Source: Oppiella nova
Taxonomy: Eukaryota; Arthropoda; Arachnida; Sarcoptiformes; Oppiidae
DNA length: 22,352 nt
Assembly (NCBI GenBank): GCA_905397405.1
Contig: CAJPVJ010000537.1
Location: forward strand, 1,166-23,517
Reading direction: 5' to 3'
Each line of letters opens with the position of its first letter. Positions within the stretch are counted from its first letter, which is position 1. Position numbers and translations under genes: made by a program. This document shows, piece after piece, positions 8,939-20,024 of the stretch. The notes below the pieces were generated by a model. The model saw nothing but the letters and a program-made list of their open reading frames with translations, did no database searches and was not told the DNA's origin.

Positions 8939-10862
8939 ATGTACAATAAACTCTTGTATTTTAGTGTATTTTTAACCATATTTTGTGTCATCGATACTAA
9001 AGTTACAAAATATGTTGATTTAGAGTCCAAATTACATGATGTGATCGGAGATATACACGATGTGGAGGGTTGGGCCGCATGGGCTATGTATGACAATAGC
9101 ATTAACACCACCGGGTATCTATTCATTTTTAATTATTAAATTATTTTATTAAATCATTATGAAAATACTTCATATTGTAGTTTAGAAAATTTACAATAAT
9201 TGAATTTTAAAATTATTAACCTGGTTATTTTATTAAATGAATAGTTGGGCTCAATTGGACATACATTCAAACGGGACACTCAATGATTCAATACAGGCTT
9301 ACTCTAGTGGTCTGATTGAGGGCTATTTGACGGCCGATCTGATTAAGAATCACTGGAATAATAATATACAACATTATTGCGATAACTCAACCGAATTCTG
9401 TAATAAATTATTTGCATTCATAGACACAAACATTGAATTCATGAAATCACAAATTCAAAAATACGCCAAAACTGATGAATATTGGCATCAAATAGAGCTG
9501 TCATTCATACAATTGGCGGGTATTGAAGACGGATATAAATCAGTTGTCGATCACATTAACCCATTGGGTCCTCGCATTGATCTGAACTCCAGTGGACTCC
9601 TACTTCTCAACTTATTTGAAGAATTTGGTGAATTAGAGCAGGTGTTGAATCGGTCACAAAAGACTTTGGATTTGTCTGACGGCCGGTGCTCTGCAATCGT
9701 TAAAATACTCGACGATGGGAGCGACCTGTTTGTATCTCACAATAGTTGGGCCGGTTATTCAACAATGTTAAGGATTCTCAAGAGATATAACTTAAATTAT
9801 AAAAATATTGCCGGAAAATCGGTTTCATTTTCCTCATATCCGGGAATTATATTCTCAATCGATGACTATTACCTCATTTCCAGCGGACTTATGGTACTCG
9901 AAACGTCTATTGGGAACTATAACAACAGTTTGTGGTCTAATATAGTGGCCGATAAAGTTGTGTTTGAATTCATCCGAAACACTATCGCTAATCGTATGGC
10001 CCTAACGGGTAGGGAGTGGTCGAAGATTTTCTCGCAACACAATAGTGGCACTTATAATAACCAATTCATGATCATTGACTACAAGAAGTTTCAAAGGGGT
10101 ACTAAACCATCTGATTTACCAAATGATGTGCTTTGGGTGTTGGAACAGTTACCCGGATATGTCGAGTCGGCTGATGTAACTCACGTATTAAGGGAACAAC
10201 ATTATTGGCCCTCTTATAACGTACCCTATTTTAAATCTGTTTACGATTTAAGTGATCAGAATTCACAATATATCAAATATGGAGACTTTTTCAGTTACAA
10301 TGTAACTCACGTATTAAGGGAACAGCATTATTGGCCCTCTTATAACGTACCCTATTTTAAATCTGTTTACGATTTAAGTGATCAGAATTCACAATATATC
10401 AAATATGGAGACTTTTTCAGTTACGATAAGACGGCCCGTGCTCTCATCTTTAAACGCGACTACAAAAAAGTAGTGGACTTCACAACTCTGTACGATCTTA
10501 TGAGATATAATGACTTCAAGAATGACCCCCTTTCCCGATGCAATTGCACCCCTCCTTATACGGCTGAGTACGCCATAGCAGCGCGTTGTGACCTAAACGA
10601 CCCGAACGGTCGCTACCCCTTCAGTAGTCTTGGCTTTCGATCTCACGGTGCGATTGACGTAAAGATGACAAACAGTGATCTCTTTTCACGACAGGAAATG
10701 ATTGCAAACAGTGGTCCCTCTTATGAAGAACAGCCACCCTTCCAGTGGTCGACCACTAAGATAGTAGGCGTTCTCCATAGTGGACAACCAGATGTGTTCA
10801 AATTCCCACCCGTTCACGTCAAATGGACACCATCTGACTTACACCCAATTGGCCTTGTTTGA
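8939..10862 (+). CDS. Phospholipase B-like protein, copy C (internal duplication)
   Basis: Exon 1 is 8939-9114 and exon 2 is 9245-10862; the intron is only 130 bases. The product is 597 residues. It has the same architecture as copy B: signal peptide, nucleophile Cys207 in DGRCSAI (Arg in place of the His before Cys in copy B), VSHNSW, SSYPGIIFSIDDYY, NSGTYNNQFMIIDYK, and C-terminal MRYNDFKNDPLSRC and PPFQWSTTK. Residues about 370-411 are repeated in frame at 412-453, so the conserved YWPSYNVPYF motif occurs twice; this accounts for the excess length. Copy C differs most from B across residues about 110-250, while exon 1 and the C-terminal part are nearly the same. It is probably expressed, since its frame, splice sites and promoter are intact, but the extra 42 residues lie in a conserved part of the fold and may impair folding. 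No AATAAA follows closely; ATTAAA occurs at 10924. Confidence 0.9.
10175..10426 (+). repeat. 126-base in-frame tandem duplication in PLBD-C
   Basis: Two head-to-tail units, 10175-10300 and 10301-10426, each coding for a 42-residue block that starts VTHVLREQHYWPSYN and ends GDFFSY. They are nearly identical; one difference is GAACAA against GAACAG, where the second unit agrees with copy B. Copy B has one unit. The event is therefore recent, after the B/C split. Confidence 0.95.
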
Positions 10863-11280
10863 AATTAATAGATAATGAAATGAACACTCAATTTGATAAT
10901 TTACAATTTTTAATTATTCCAACATTAAATGAATTTTAAATGATTTTCAAAAATAACATTTATGATTTTAAACAAAGACGTTTTAGTAATAGATATTAGA
11001 GTTACAAAAATACTATTAAATAATTTAATGATTTCTTAAAATGATATCCATGTTTGTTACAAGTCAGTCAACTTTTTGATTTCAATTAATTTATCAATAA
11101 TTTTGTTATGATATTCAACACAAAATTTGATAGTTTTTAACTAGTACTTGATAAGTATGTTTTATGAGTTATAAATGACCGTATAATATAAATAGTTTGG
11201 TTTAGAATTAAAGGCAACAAATGAGATAACAAGTACTGTCAAATAAATCTTTAATTAAGTTAAGTACAAAAAATTAAAAT
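10863..11280. other. Spacer downstream of PLBD-C
   Basis: AT-rich, with convergent gene ends: 3' flank of PLBD-C (+) and of the small minus-strand gene ending at 11281. Apart from a possible ATTAAA poly(A) signal at 10924 I see nothing in it. Confidence 0.5.
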
Positions 11281-12277
11281 TCAGGCGATTGTTGAGTATG
11301 TGTTCACACCGTTTGTTGTCGTATCGGAATGGGAGGTGTATTGAGTTGATCCAGATATTAATTTTTTCATTTGCTTAATTGTCTTCAAATCAAGGCCTAG
11401 ATTTTTATTGCTGTTGTTCTTAAGACTCTTGTTATCACTTTGAGGTAATGGAGGTATTTCTGTGTAATTAAAAATGGATTGATGTCTACTATAAAAATCA
11501 TAATTTTGTTCAAATAGTGAATTGTTTATATAATTATTATTATTCAGATTATTATCTAATTTGTCTTCTTTTTTATCTTTTGTAAACATTTTGAACAACA
11601 TTAGTGTTGACACATTTTGACTTAATTTTCTCAGTCTCTTAAAAGGATTTGAAAGAGTACCTGAAATATGATTTTGAGAAATTATTTTTAAATTTCAATA
11701 AATATGATTACTATCTTAAATAATTTAGAATTCTATTATTAATGAGATTTTCAATAAATTTAATAATATAAATTTAAAATTACTAAATTAATTCCTAAAT
11801 AAAATTAAAGCTTTAAATTGTGGTCTACCATTCATTATAAACTTTTTTGTTCAATTGTCTTAAGATTTATAAATTCAAATGTTAAATATATTTTTTATGT
11901 TTAAATTACAGGATATTTAATTACTGTAATTTTAAAATTGTTTTCTTTAAATTTATAATGAAAAAATATTTATAAAACAACAAACAATTAAATTACTTTC
12001 ACTCCTATTTTAAACTTACATATTTTTACTATTATTATATGATTGTTATTATATTTAATTTTTAAAATATAAAAGAATATTATAATTATTTAGATCTATA
12101 AATATTTAGATATAATATAATAAATCCACACGAAAACTTATTTGTATTAAATTGAAATCTTAATCAACTTTTTATAATTAACCTAATTTAATTCAAACAA
12201 TTGAAAATGAAATTATTAATAAAAGTGAACAGACCTGAGGACCCATTGTATTCGTTTTTAAAATATTTGTTTTGCAT
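11281..12277 (-). CDS. Unrecognised Asn/Lys-rich protein, two-exon model
   Basis: The 3' exon is clear: it starts at 11660 after an ATTTCAG acceptor, reads TLSNPFKRLRKLSQN, passes through a Lys/Asp/Asn-rich low-complexity part and ends VNTYSTIA with TGA at 11283-11281. The upstream exon is a proposal: ATG at 12277, MQNKYFKNEYNGSSG, and a CAG/GTCTGT donor after 12235. The two join in phase (43 + 380 bases) for 140 residues; the intron is 574 bases. The N-terminal part is basic and the middle is polar and Asn-rich, with no membrane segment, signal peptide or known domain. It could instead be the last exon of a longer gene, for example the cytoplasmic tail of a membrane protein, with the 5' exons unseen. 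I do not recognise a family. Confidence 0.4.
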
Positions 12278-12340
12278 TTTTAAATTAACTCCAAATCAAT
12301 ATTATTTATATTTTATATAATGACTACTATTTAAAATTAG

Positions 12341-12432
12341 GATGTTATATCATTTTTGATGATATGAATCCTGGCAACAAAACCAAACATTTAGTGAATG
12401 GCACTGAAGAACATACAATATTACATATACAG
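12341..12432 (+). other. Orphan exon candidate, possibly fibronectin type III
   Basis: A 92-base island bounded by AATTAG before 12341 and CAG/GTACAC at 12432. Read with a two-base phase it codes for 30 residues without a stop, beginning CYIIFDDMNPGNKTKHLVNG and ending EEHTILHIQ. The pattern of YIIF, a polar turn, LVNGTEEHTILHI resembles the C-to-F strands of an FN3 domain. No partner exons are visible nearby on the + strand, so it may be a remnant, a single exon of a gene with large introns, or chance. Confidence 0.28.
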
Positions 12433-13046
12433 GTACACAAACGTATACAAGATTACACAATTTATTTTAAATATTTAATTATATTAAAAAAATTTATAAT
12501 GAACCTTTTGATAAAAAAATTTAACCTTTAAACTATATCAACTATACCATACAGTCCCCAATCTAATTCAAATTGTATTCACACATTAAAGTATGTAATT
12601 TCAACGTAACTCAAATTTAATATGAATATAGAGATATTTATATAATTATATCAGTAATTAACTTTCAGTAACTGTATAAATGTTTAAATAATAAATAATT
12701 GATGTTTTCGATACAAGAGAATATAATTTGAAATAATGAAGTCATAAAATGAAAATGAAAACATAATTGGATATTGTGATGTCTATAAAGTGCTCTATTT
12801 ACTTAGTTATACACTATATCTATTAAATGCCACAAATATAAACTTAATTTATAAAACTCATGTTTTATTTAAATAAATGATAGAGACATTAATACAATGA
12901 TTACGTACAACACGAATTGACATTAAATAATAAGTATCTAAATTGATAAGTATATAAATTTATTTTTCAAATAATTAAATTTTTCAAATAAATAATTCTT
13001 TTTATTTTATGCGGACTTTAAATAAGAAAAACTTTCAATCAATCGA
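12433..13046. other. AT-rich spacer before the GIPC 3' end
   Basis: No gene seen. The minus-strand AATAAA complementary to 13001-13006 is a plausible poly(A) signal for GIPC, about 40 bases past its stop codon. Confidence 0.5.
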
Positions 13047-16000
13047 TCAAACTTTGGCCAAACGGCCGGCTTGGGCGTCGCTGACAGCGCCCCACAAATC
13101 AAATATAAAGTTATCGCTGAATCCAAACTCTTTGAGGTCCGAGTTATCAATGGCCACAACAAACTCGTGCGGATTGGTCTTGAGTTGTGCCAAATCCCAG
13201 ATTTCATTGGCCAACTCGTTGTCATTGATTCCCATGAATGACTCCAACAGTCCATTGATGCGATCCAATGCCGCTTTGATCACATCCGTGGGCATCGACT
13301 CGACGACCGGCGGTCCCTTCTTCCGGATTCTCAGCGTCTCTTTTCCCGATCCGTACGATGGCATCGATGGCGACGACTTCCGAGACGACGACTCACTTCG
13401 CGGACCAATACTTTCTGTCGATATTAGTTTGTTTTAATAGTGAATGTTATGTCAAATAAATCAAATCATATGAAATGTGAAACAAACGGAAACTATTTTT
13501 GAAGGGCTCGATGAGTCTAATGATGAAAGTGGTGCCTAATTTGATGTCTTTCAAAGTCTTTGCCACTTCGAAGTGTCGCAAACCAACCATACTTTCGTTA
13601 TTGATTTTCTCGATGTGATCGCCGGCCTATTGTTTTGAATGAAATTTTAATTAAACTATTATTTTCATAACTAATCAAATGTATGATTGTGTGAGACCTC
13701 AATGAACTTGATCTGATGGGCAGCGCTGCCTTCTTTGACTTTTTTGATGAATGCATAACCGTTTCCGTTGTCAGTAATGGTTAGTCCCAAGTATTCGTCA
13801 GTTTTAGTCATTTCTAACTCTTTTCGCTGTCCTTTACGATGAATGAAAATAAAGTCATCCAGACCTATTTGGCCACCAAGAAGTCTATCCATATCTACTT
13901 TATGTGTGTTTAATGTGCAGTAAAGGATCTGCAATTAAAAGTCATTTATAAATTATAATTAATTTTATATAATTTATGCGTTAAATTAATTAAGATTATC
14001 GTAATTATGAATAATAAAGTTAATTAAAGTTAATTTTTAAATTAAGGCCAACAAATTTCCCTCAGTTTATTTTATTCAAAATATTCACTAAATTATTTAT
14101 TTTTCTTAATTCTTATAAGTGATTATCGTTTATAAATCGGATTTCTTTGACCAAAAAATTATACGCCGGTATTAGTCTAATAAATATAATTTTAAAATTC
14201 AGAGGACATGAGAGTATAAGTCATATATCCTTTAGCGAGGGGTTGTTAGCCAAAAACCAGGAAATAATGACATTTGTTATTATGATTTGAAACATTTTTG
14301 AATAAATTCAGTCATGCAATGGACGGGCTTTACATCCGTCTAATGGCTTTACAGTAGTTCAGCATTTGGTTATAAAAGATACTTTCATTTAGTGGTAACA
14401 ATGACTTTCAACTGAAAAAAATTACACAAAAGTTATTAACTTATTTTATTTGTAAAATCTGACTGAATCTTGTGGACTTTAATCCTAGACTAGGCTAACA
14501 AAGATCATGTGAACTTCAATTGAATTATTAAATTAAAAGATTTTATGAATAAAAACCAATTCTTTTGTATTGCATTAATTAAAATTTTATGTTTTTTCAA
14601 AATTACTCATTTAATTAATGTATTTCAAAATGATATTCAGTACGACATGATAGCAGATGTCTGGAAAAATTCCATTTCATGTTAAAGTTTGTATAAATAT
14701 TGATATTAATTAACAATTGTTTTCGTTTTCTTTTAACAATCATTAGAACTTGAAATACAAGACTATAATTGAATCGAAAGATCTTATAATTAAGTTGTCA
14801 TAAATAGATAGCATACAAACAATTGTTATTTCGACAATATTAGATAGCATAATAAAAATGCATAGCTATAATTTACGATTCAATAGACTTTGGAAAAGTG
14901 TTAACCAAAGCGTTGAGTCATTTATAATAATTTTTTAATTTGTCTTCAATTTATGTTATCTATTATTAAACCGAAGAATTGTGTCAATAATGAAAGTAAG
15001 AACGAATATATTAAGCAAAACATAATATATTATTTAGAAATGCATTTTCATGCGTGAAATATAAGATATAAATTTTGATATAAATGAATGAATGACTGAA
15101 AATAATGTGAATAAACTTCAAAATATCAAATCTTCTCATGAACTACATTTTCATAACTTTTTTGGTTTACTGTATAGTTTTGTAATAGTTCCCAATTAAT
15201 TATAACTGTATTTCAGTAATTAAATTAATTTGTAGAAATTTACGTGCATATGCTATTAAATATTTAAATATATAAATTATTGCTAATTATATTGGATTTA
15301 TTTTCATCTCAAAAATATTTGCGCGAAAACAATGACGAAGTTTTTATGATAACCATATGAATCATGATTTGCATTATAATTGCATATATTATGGTAACAA
15401 CGTTTCATTAATCAATTTAATGCAAGAAAATAATACAGCAAATTAACAATACATTTCTCAATAATAATTACCATATCTTATTATCTACTTTTATTTTTGG
15501 CAATTAAAATAACATAAAAATAAATATAATACAGTATTCAATAAAGAGGTTTAAAATAATTTATACAATAACGTAAAAATACACTATAAATAAGGCTTTC
15601 CTTTATTTTATCTGTTGTTAAATTGAGACAAAACCTGACCAATAATTTTCATTGCAAAACATACGGTATAATAAATGTTTTGGTGAATTACAATATGATA
15701 ACCATTTTATTAATACTAATTATAAGATAATAGCTATATATTTTTCGTATATAAAAATATTTCATAAGGATTTATTTCCTTTTATCATGTTAAAAAATTT
15801 ATAATACAATCGTACCATAAATACTCTCAAATTTGTATCATGAGACTGTTTAATAATTACTGTATATTGTAGTAGGTTACAATAAATATTCTATAAATTA
15901 TTTTATAAAGATATATTTAAAATATTAAAATCTCATTGTTTTAAAATCATAATTTTAGTAATTTAAGGGTAAAGTAAAACAACTGTTTATATAATTTCTA

Positions 16001-17265
16001 AATTTAAACAACGTTGAAATGTTTTTTCCTTAAAGACCTAATAGTCTCAAAACCTTCAACTGTATGTAAATTATAGTCAAGAAAAATAATAATATAAATT
16101 AGTTTGTTGAGAAAAATGTAGTCATTCTCTCATAAATAGTTACAGTATTTAGACATTTGTTTAAATATAAAATAGTTTTCAAAAAGTTGGTCTAATTTTT
16201 AAAGTCCTATTAAGTAGTAATGAAATAATTATAACATTTAATGATTAATGTCTCTGAATCTCTGAATCATAAGAATTATTATTATTTCAACCATTTTTTA
16301 TAACAATTGAATCAAGACTTTATGGCTCAACAAATATGAAATATTTCTTATGTTATAAAGCGTTTCAAAGCCTTTAAAACTGTTGTTTGTTTGTTAAATA
16401 ATATGAGAACCACTTGAGATCATCAAAATTTCACACAAAACCAAAAATTTTAAGATTATGACAGACATTATCTGGTAATCACTGAGCAATTTTATGAGGT
16501 AAATAAAAACTCAAAATACAGTTTTATTTGGTGTTAAAGGTTTATACAAAATCGTAGCCTATGTTAAATTAATGTAATACTGGTTCAATAGATACTGACA
16601 CATTAAATAAATTTATATCAATACATGTATTTAATCTTAATTTAATCATAAAAAGATAATCAAAGTATATTTCAATAACAATTATATCTATAGTTATTAT
16701 TCAAAGTAAGTCTACTGTAATCCTAACAATAGTTGTAACATTAGTAATGAGAAAACTATTAAACTTTTAACTCTCTGTTATCACAGTTTAGATAAAGTTG
16801 TAAAAATTATGTTTGATTGCATTCATAAGGAATAATCAAAAACTGCTTTATCTTTCAGTGTATTTCACATAATAATGGTTTTTAACGTAAGGTATTTGAA
16901 TAGTAAAAGACTAATAAATGCAATTATAGCAAAAAAGTAAGACAAACCAATTAACAGTAACTCACTTCAGACGCTGGGATATTAAAGTTTTCGCCGATTC
17001 TCTCATACAGTTCCCTAATATTTGAGAAATTGGATACCTGTGCCGTATGACTGCCCTCAGCCAACTGGCACTGGAATACTAACTTCGGGGGAACTGTTTG
17101 TCCACTTTTATTGCCATTACTATCACTCCTATTGCCGTTTGTATTCTCCCCGCGATTGTTATTATTATTATTATTATTTGACATTTTACTCAGATTTTCA
17201 TTAACTACTCCACCATTGATCGAAAGGTCCGGTGATTTCGGTTTTTTACCCCCAAAAATGGGCAT
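13047..17265 (-). CDS. GIPC: GIPC PDZ-domain adaptor (kermit/synectin orthologue)
   Basis: Four exons on the - strand: 17265-16966, 13928-13698, 13626-13494 and 13414-13047. All joins keep frame and give 343 residues, close to the family's 333. Exon 1 codes for a variable N-terminus with a poly-Asn run and the start of the GH1 region ([18 protein letters not shown], then NIPASE). Exon 2 continues [20 protein letters not shown] and enters the PDZ domain, whose carboxylate-binding loop reads LGLTITDNG (about 147-155). Exon 3 completes the PDZ ([20 protein letters not shown]). Exon 4 has a Ser-rich linker and the GH2 domain ([30 protein letters not shown]). GIPC proteins bind C-terminal tails of receptors by the PDZ domain and myosin VI by GH2, in early endosome trafficking in the cytoplasm. 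The donor after exon 3 (ATA/GTTTCC) is weak but is the only one that keeps phase. Confidence 0.93.
13929..16965 (-). other. GIPC intron 1 (about 3 kb)
   Basis: GTGAGT donor and TTGCAG acceptor. Mostly AT-rich with no coding exon that I can support on either strand. An island of more balanced base composition at about 14210-14420 contains the word GGCTTTACA twice (14326 and 14345). It may hold an enhancer or a small RNA, but the sequence shows neither. All other confident introns in the window are 57 to 378 bases. Confidence 0.7.
17158..17178. repeat. ATT trinucleotide repeat in GIPC exon 1
   Basis: About seven ATT units on the + strand. They are read on the - strand as the eight-residue Asn run after MS in the GIPC N-terminus. 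Likely to vary in length between individuals; it also produces a meaningless Leu-rich frame on the + strand. Confidence 0.85.
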
Positions 17266-18718
17266 ATTTTTTGGCTTTTATATTATTCTTCACTATTGTA
17301 TTCAGTTATTATAATAAGTGGTAATATCTTGTTATATCCTTATCCCTGGCAGTCGATCACACATTTGTGGTAAAGTTTTTGCACATTCACTAAAAGTTAT
17401 GAAACTATAGATTTCTCATAGATATTGTTCACGTATGACCACAAATCAGTTATATTTGGCAAATAGTGTACTAAACTTCATTAAATGATAAAACGGTTGT
17501 TTGAATCATCGTTTTTGTAATGTTTACGACTTTACACCCATTACTATGAGAACAGACTTCCAGTCAAATGAATGGCAAAAATATAGTCAAACAAAACGCA
17601 AATTAGCTTTTGTTGTAGAGTTAGATCATTCAAAACAAACTTTTACGGTCTGTGAATATACACCTGCGCACAGGTAGGGCAGGTATTCAATGGTTTTGGT
17701 ATTAGACAACAGATTGTAGTCATGGCTTTACAGTTTTATACATTAATTTCAAAAATATTGTCTAAGGTATGGTAGAAAAGAGTTAACCTGATACGATAGT
17801 CTAGGTATGGTAACATATCCTGTTAATGAATATTTACTGAAAATTCAATATAACCTTATTTTAAATGTTCAATTATGGTCAGTGAAATTATGGTAAATGT
17901 TTTCCATTAATATTAAGTTTTCAATTTATTTGGGTTAATAGAAATGTTGACTATATTAAACTCGATAAATACAGTATTACAAAATCAATATACAATTTCA
18001 AAAGTAACTATAAGCTAATAATTTTTTAAGGGATTGCTAATTTAAAATGTTTTTTATTATTTCAATTGCAAGTTTTAATTTTTTAATATAAAAATCATTA
18101 AAATTAAATTTTGTGCTCTGTAAAATATCTACTATAAATAAGTATTATAATAATTGAATATATTTTTTATTATTTTAATAATATTTGCACATAATAAGGT
18201 TATTTATATATTATATTTAATATAAAACTTGATTTTATAGACATTGAGAGTGAATAAAAAGTATTTTCATACAATTCTTATTTACACAAAAAATTCTTTT
18301 ATAGTTTAAAAATAATTTTAATTCAAATATTTATTTGAGTACAAACATATTATATTTAGAAAAGCTGTATAACTATTTATGAATTAAATTAAATTTTGAT
18401 GAAGAATTTTATAAAAAATATTGATAAGATTTACTATTATTAAAAAGATTAATTCAATTTGTCATAACTGTTGAACACAACTGTTGTTTGACAACAGAAT
18501 TGGCATCATTTCAATGCCCGCATCCATACAACTGAACAAATAAACGGAAATCATTTTTAGATATTATCATTATTGAAAAATACTCCAATTAATAGTTATT
18601 TTGAAGAGTCATTTCAAATAAGTATAACATTTTCAATAAAAACAAATTGCTAACTTTCAATGAGAGCAAGCAGTTTGTAATATCTAATATTATTTCAGAT
18701 ATTCATATTAATGACAAA
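17266..18718. other. Spacer between GIPC and the Cys-rich membrane protein gene
   Basis: Divergent upstream region of GIPC (-) and the gene at 18719 (+). A cluster of CACCTG/CAGGT words lies at 17661-17686, with one CAGGTAG at 17671-17677. A less AT-rich patch at about 18470-18550 could be promoter DNA of the right-hand gene. A TTTCAG at 18693-18698, just before the ATG, could be a 3' splice site of a 5' UTR intron. No gene seen. Confidence 0.5.
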
Positions 18719-19234
18719 ATGATTGAAATAATTAAAATATTAGTAATTTTAATATTCTGGATCAATTTAAGTGACAGTCAGTCGTCAGATATTCTTTATT
18801 TCCCATTAAGAGAGAGACTTCCCATTGATGTGGGCTATGAGTGCGAGAGACGTCTACAACAGGACAGTGGGTTCCGGCGCTGTCGGGAATCGGCGTTAGA
18901 CTACTGGTACACAAACGATGACCACTATAGAGTGAAATACACGTGTTGCTACAATTGGGATATTTTTGATTGTATGGATTACGCCCTCAGAGATCTTTGT
19001 TCATTCAAGACATCGGACATCGACTACAGGACTATTGAGATGAAAAGAGATGAATGGATTGAGTACTATGAGAGCTATCAGTGCAATGACTATAAGTATG
19101 GATCATTCAAATGCCATTTCCCCGGTTGGGCCATAGCTTTGATTGTAATCTTTGGACTCGCATTAGTTATCGGTATAGCATTTGCTGTCTTTTATATGAT
19201 CCGCAGAAATCGGTTTAAAAATAATGGCAAATAA
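18719..19234 (+). CDS. Cys-rich single-pass membrane protein, unknown function
   Basis: I take the ATG at 18719 because a signal-peptide-like hydrophobic run (IKILVILIFWINL) follows at once and a possible acceptor (TTTCAG, 18698) lies just upstream; an in-frame ATG at 18647 would add 24 polar residues in front. The product is 171 residues: signal peptide, ectodomain with eight cysteines (spacing C-X12-C-X20-CC-X7-C-X8-C-X27-C-X9-C) rich in Tyr, Asp and Arg, a membrane segment (WAIALIVIFGLALVIGIAFA and on to FYMI), and a short basic tail RRNRFKNNGK. The topology is type I, ectodomain outside. Eight cysteines suggest four disulfides. I do not recognise the family; it could be a lineage-specific surface protein. 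Codon use and GC rise sharply relative to the flanks, which supports a real gene. AATAAA at 19268-19273 follows the stop by 34 bases. Confidence 0.8.
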   Translation: MIEIIKILVILIFWINLSDSQSSDILYFPLRERLPIDVGYECERRLQQDSGFRRCRESALDYWYTNDDHYRVKYTCCYNWDIFDCMDYALRDLCSFKTSDIDYRTIEMKRDEWIEYYESYQCNDYKYGSFKCHFPGWAIALIVIFGLALVIGIAFAVFYMIRRNRFKNNGK

Positions 19235-20024
19235 ATTGTTCTCAATTCTCGTACTATTCTCACTGGTAATAAAAATATTATTATATTTTTTTAATTTAAA
19301 TATTCACTTATCATTTATCTCATTTTATTTGTGTTAAGTTTCTCAAATTTTATTTATTGTTTATATTAAACTATATCTCAGATATTGATTTTAAATGTTC
19401 AGACATATTTCATAATTTTCATTTAATCAAATTCAATACAAATAAATTGTATTGTACTGTAAATTATATTTTTTAATTTTCATTGGTAAAAAATGAAATA
19501 TTATTTACACAATAAATTATAAAATATTTACTGATTTGTTTAATGTGTTAAAATTGTTCAACAAATTATATACGATATATAAAAAATGTTATATTTATTT
19601 TTGTATTTATTAAAAACCCATATTAAAATGATTATTAAAAAGAAAATAAAATATTACTAGATAAACAATTCAATCGTTTTTATTATAATTAAATAATTAT
19701 AAATAATATCTTTAAATTCTTATAATTATTTATAGATATTTAACATATTAAAATTTAATAAACAATTAGAAACAAACACTTTTTAGATAAACGTTAAATT
19801 CCTAAACTTGTAGACTGTTATAAATTGGGATCTCATGTGTTATCAAACCCGCATAGACTATCATGGCCATAATTAATTAAATTACATTATATTACTGTAT
19901 ATTTTATGTAAAAATTAAAATTTATTAACAAGTAAGGCCATTATTTTTACATTACTATAAAAGACTAGCACAAATTTAAATTTAAATTATATAAAAATAG
20001 TTCACTAACACAGACATTAAAGTA
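19235..20024. other. AT-rich spacer with CBM14 gene promoter
   Basis: Carries the poly(A) signal of the upstream gene (19268-19273), then very AT-rich DNA. A TATAAAAG at 19956-19963 and a second TATAAAAA at 19990 lie 69 and 35 bases before the ATG at 20025; TTCACT at 20001 could be an initiator. Otherwise nothing is seen. Confidence 0.5.
19956..19963 (+). promoter_or_regulatory. Probable TATA box of the CBM14 gene
   Basis: TATAAAAG, the best core-promoter match upstream of 20025. It would place the start of transcription near 19986, leaving a leader of about 40 bases. A second TATA-like word at 19990 makes the choice uncertain. Confidence 0.4.

Noticed and set aside
12233-12254. Plus-strand micro-exon reading CCT GAG GAC CCA before the FN3-like exon
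   Set aside because: Its phase does not fit the exon at 12341, and the same bases suit a minus-strand donor better.
13009-13437. 142-codon + strand frame over GIPC exon 4, and an 82-codon - strand frame at 13007-13255
   Set aside because: They overlap the well-supported GH2 exon in other frames and resemble no family.
14210-14420. tRNA or coding exon in the GIPC intron island
   Set aside because: No cloverleaf could be drawn and all frames are soon closed by stops.
17274-17281. TATAAAAG on the - strand just before the GIPC ATG
   Set aside because: Only about 10 to 15 bases from the start codon, too close to serve as the TATA box of a transcript starting before this ATG.
17022-17314. Leu/Tyr-rich + strand frames over GIPC exon 1
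   Set aside because: Produced by the ATT repeat read on the wrong strand.
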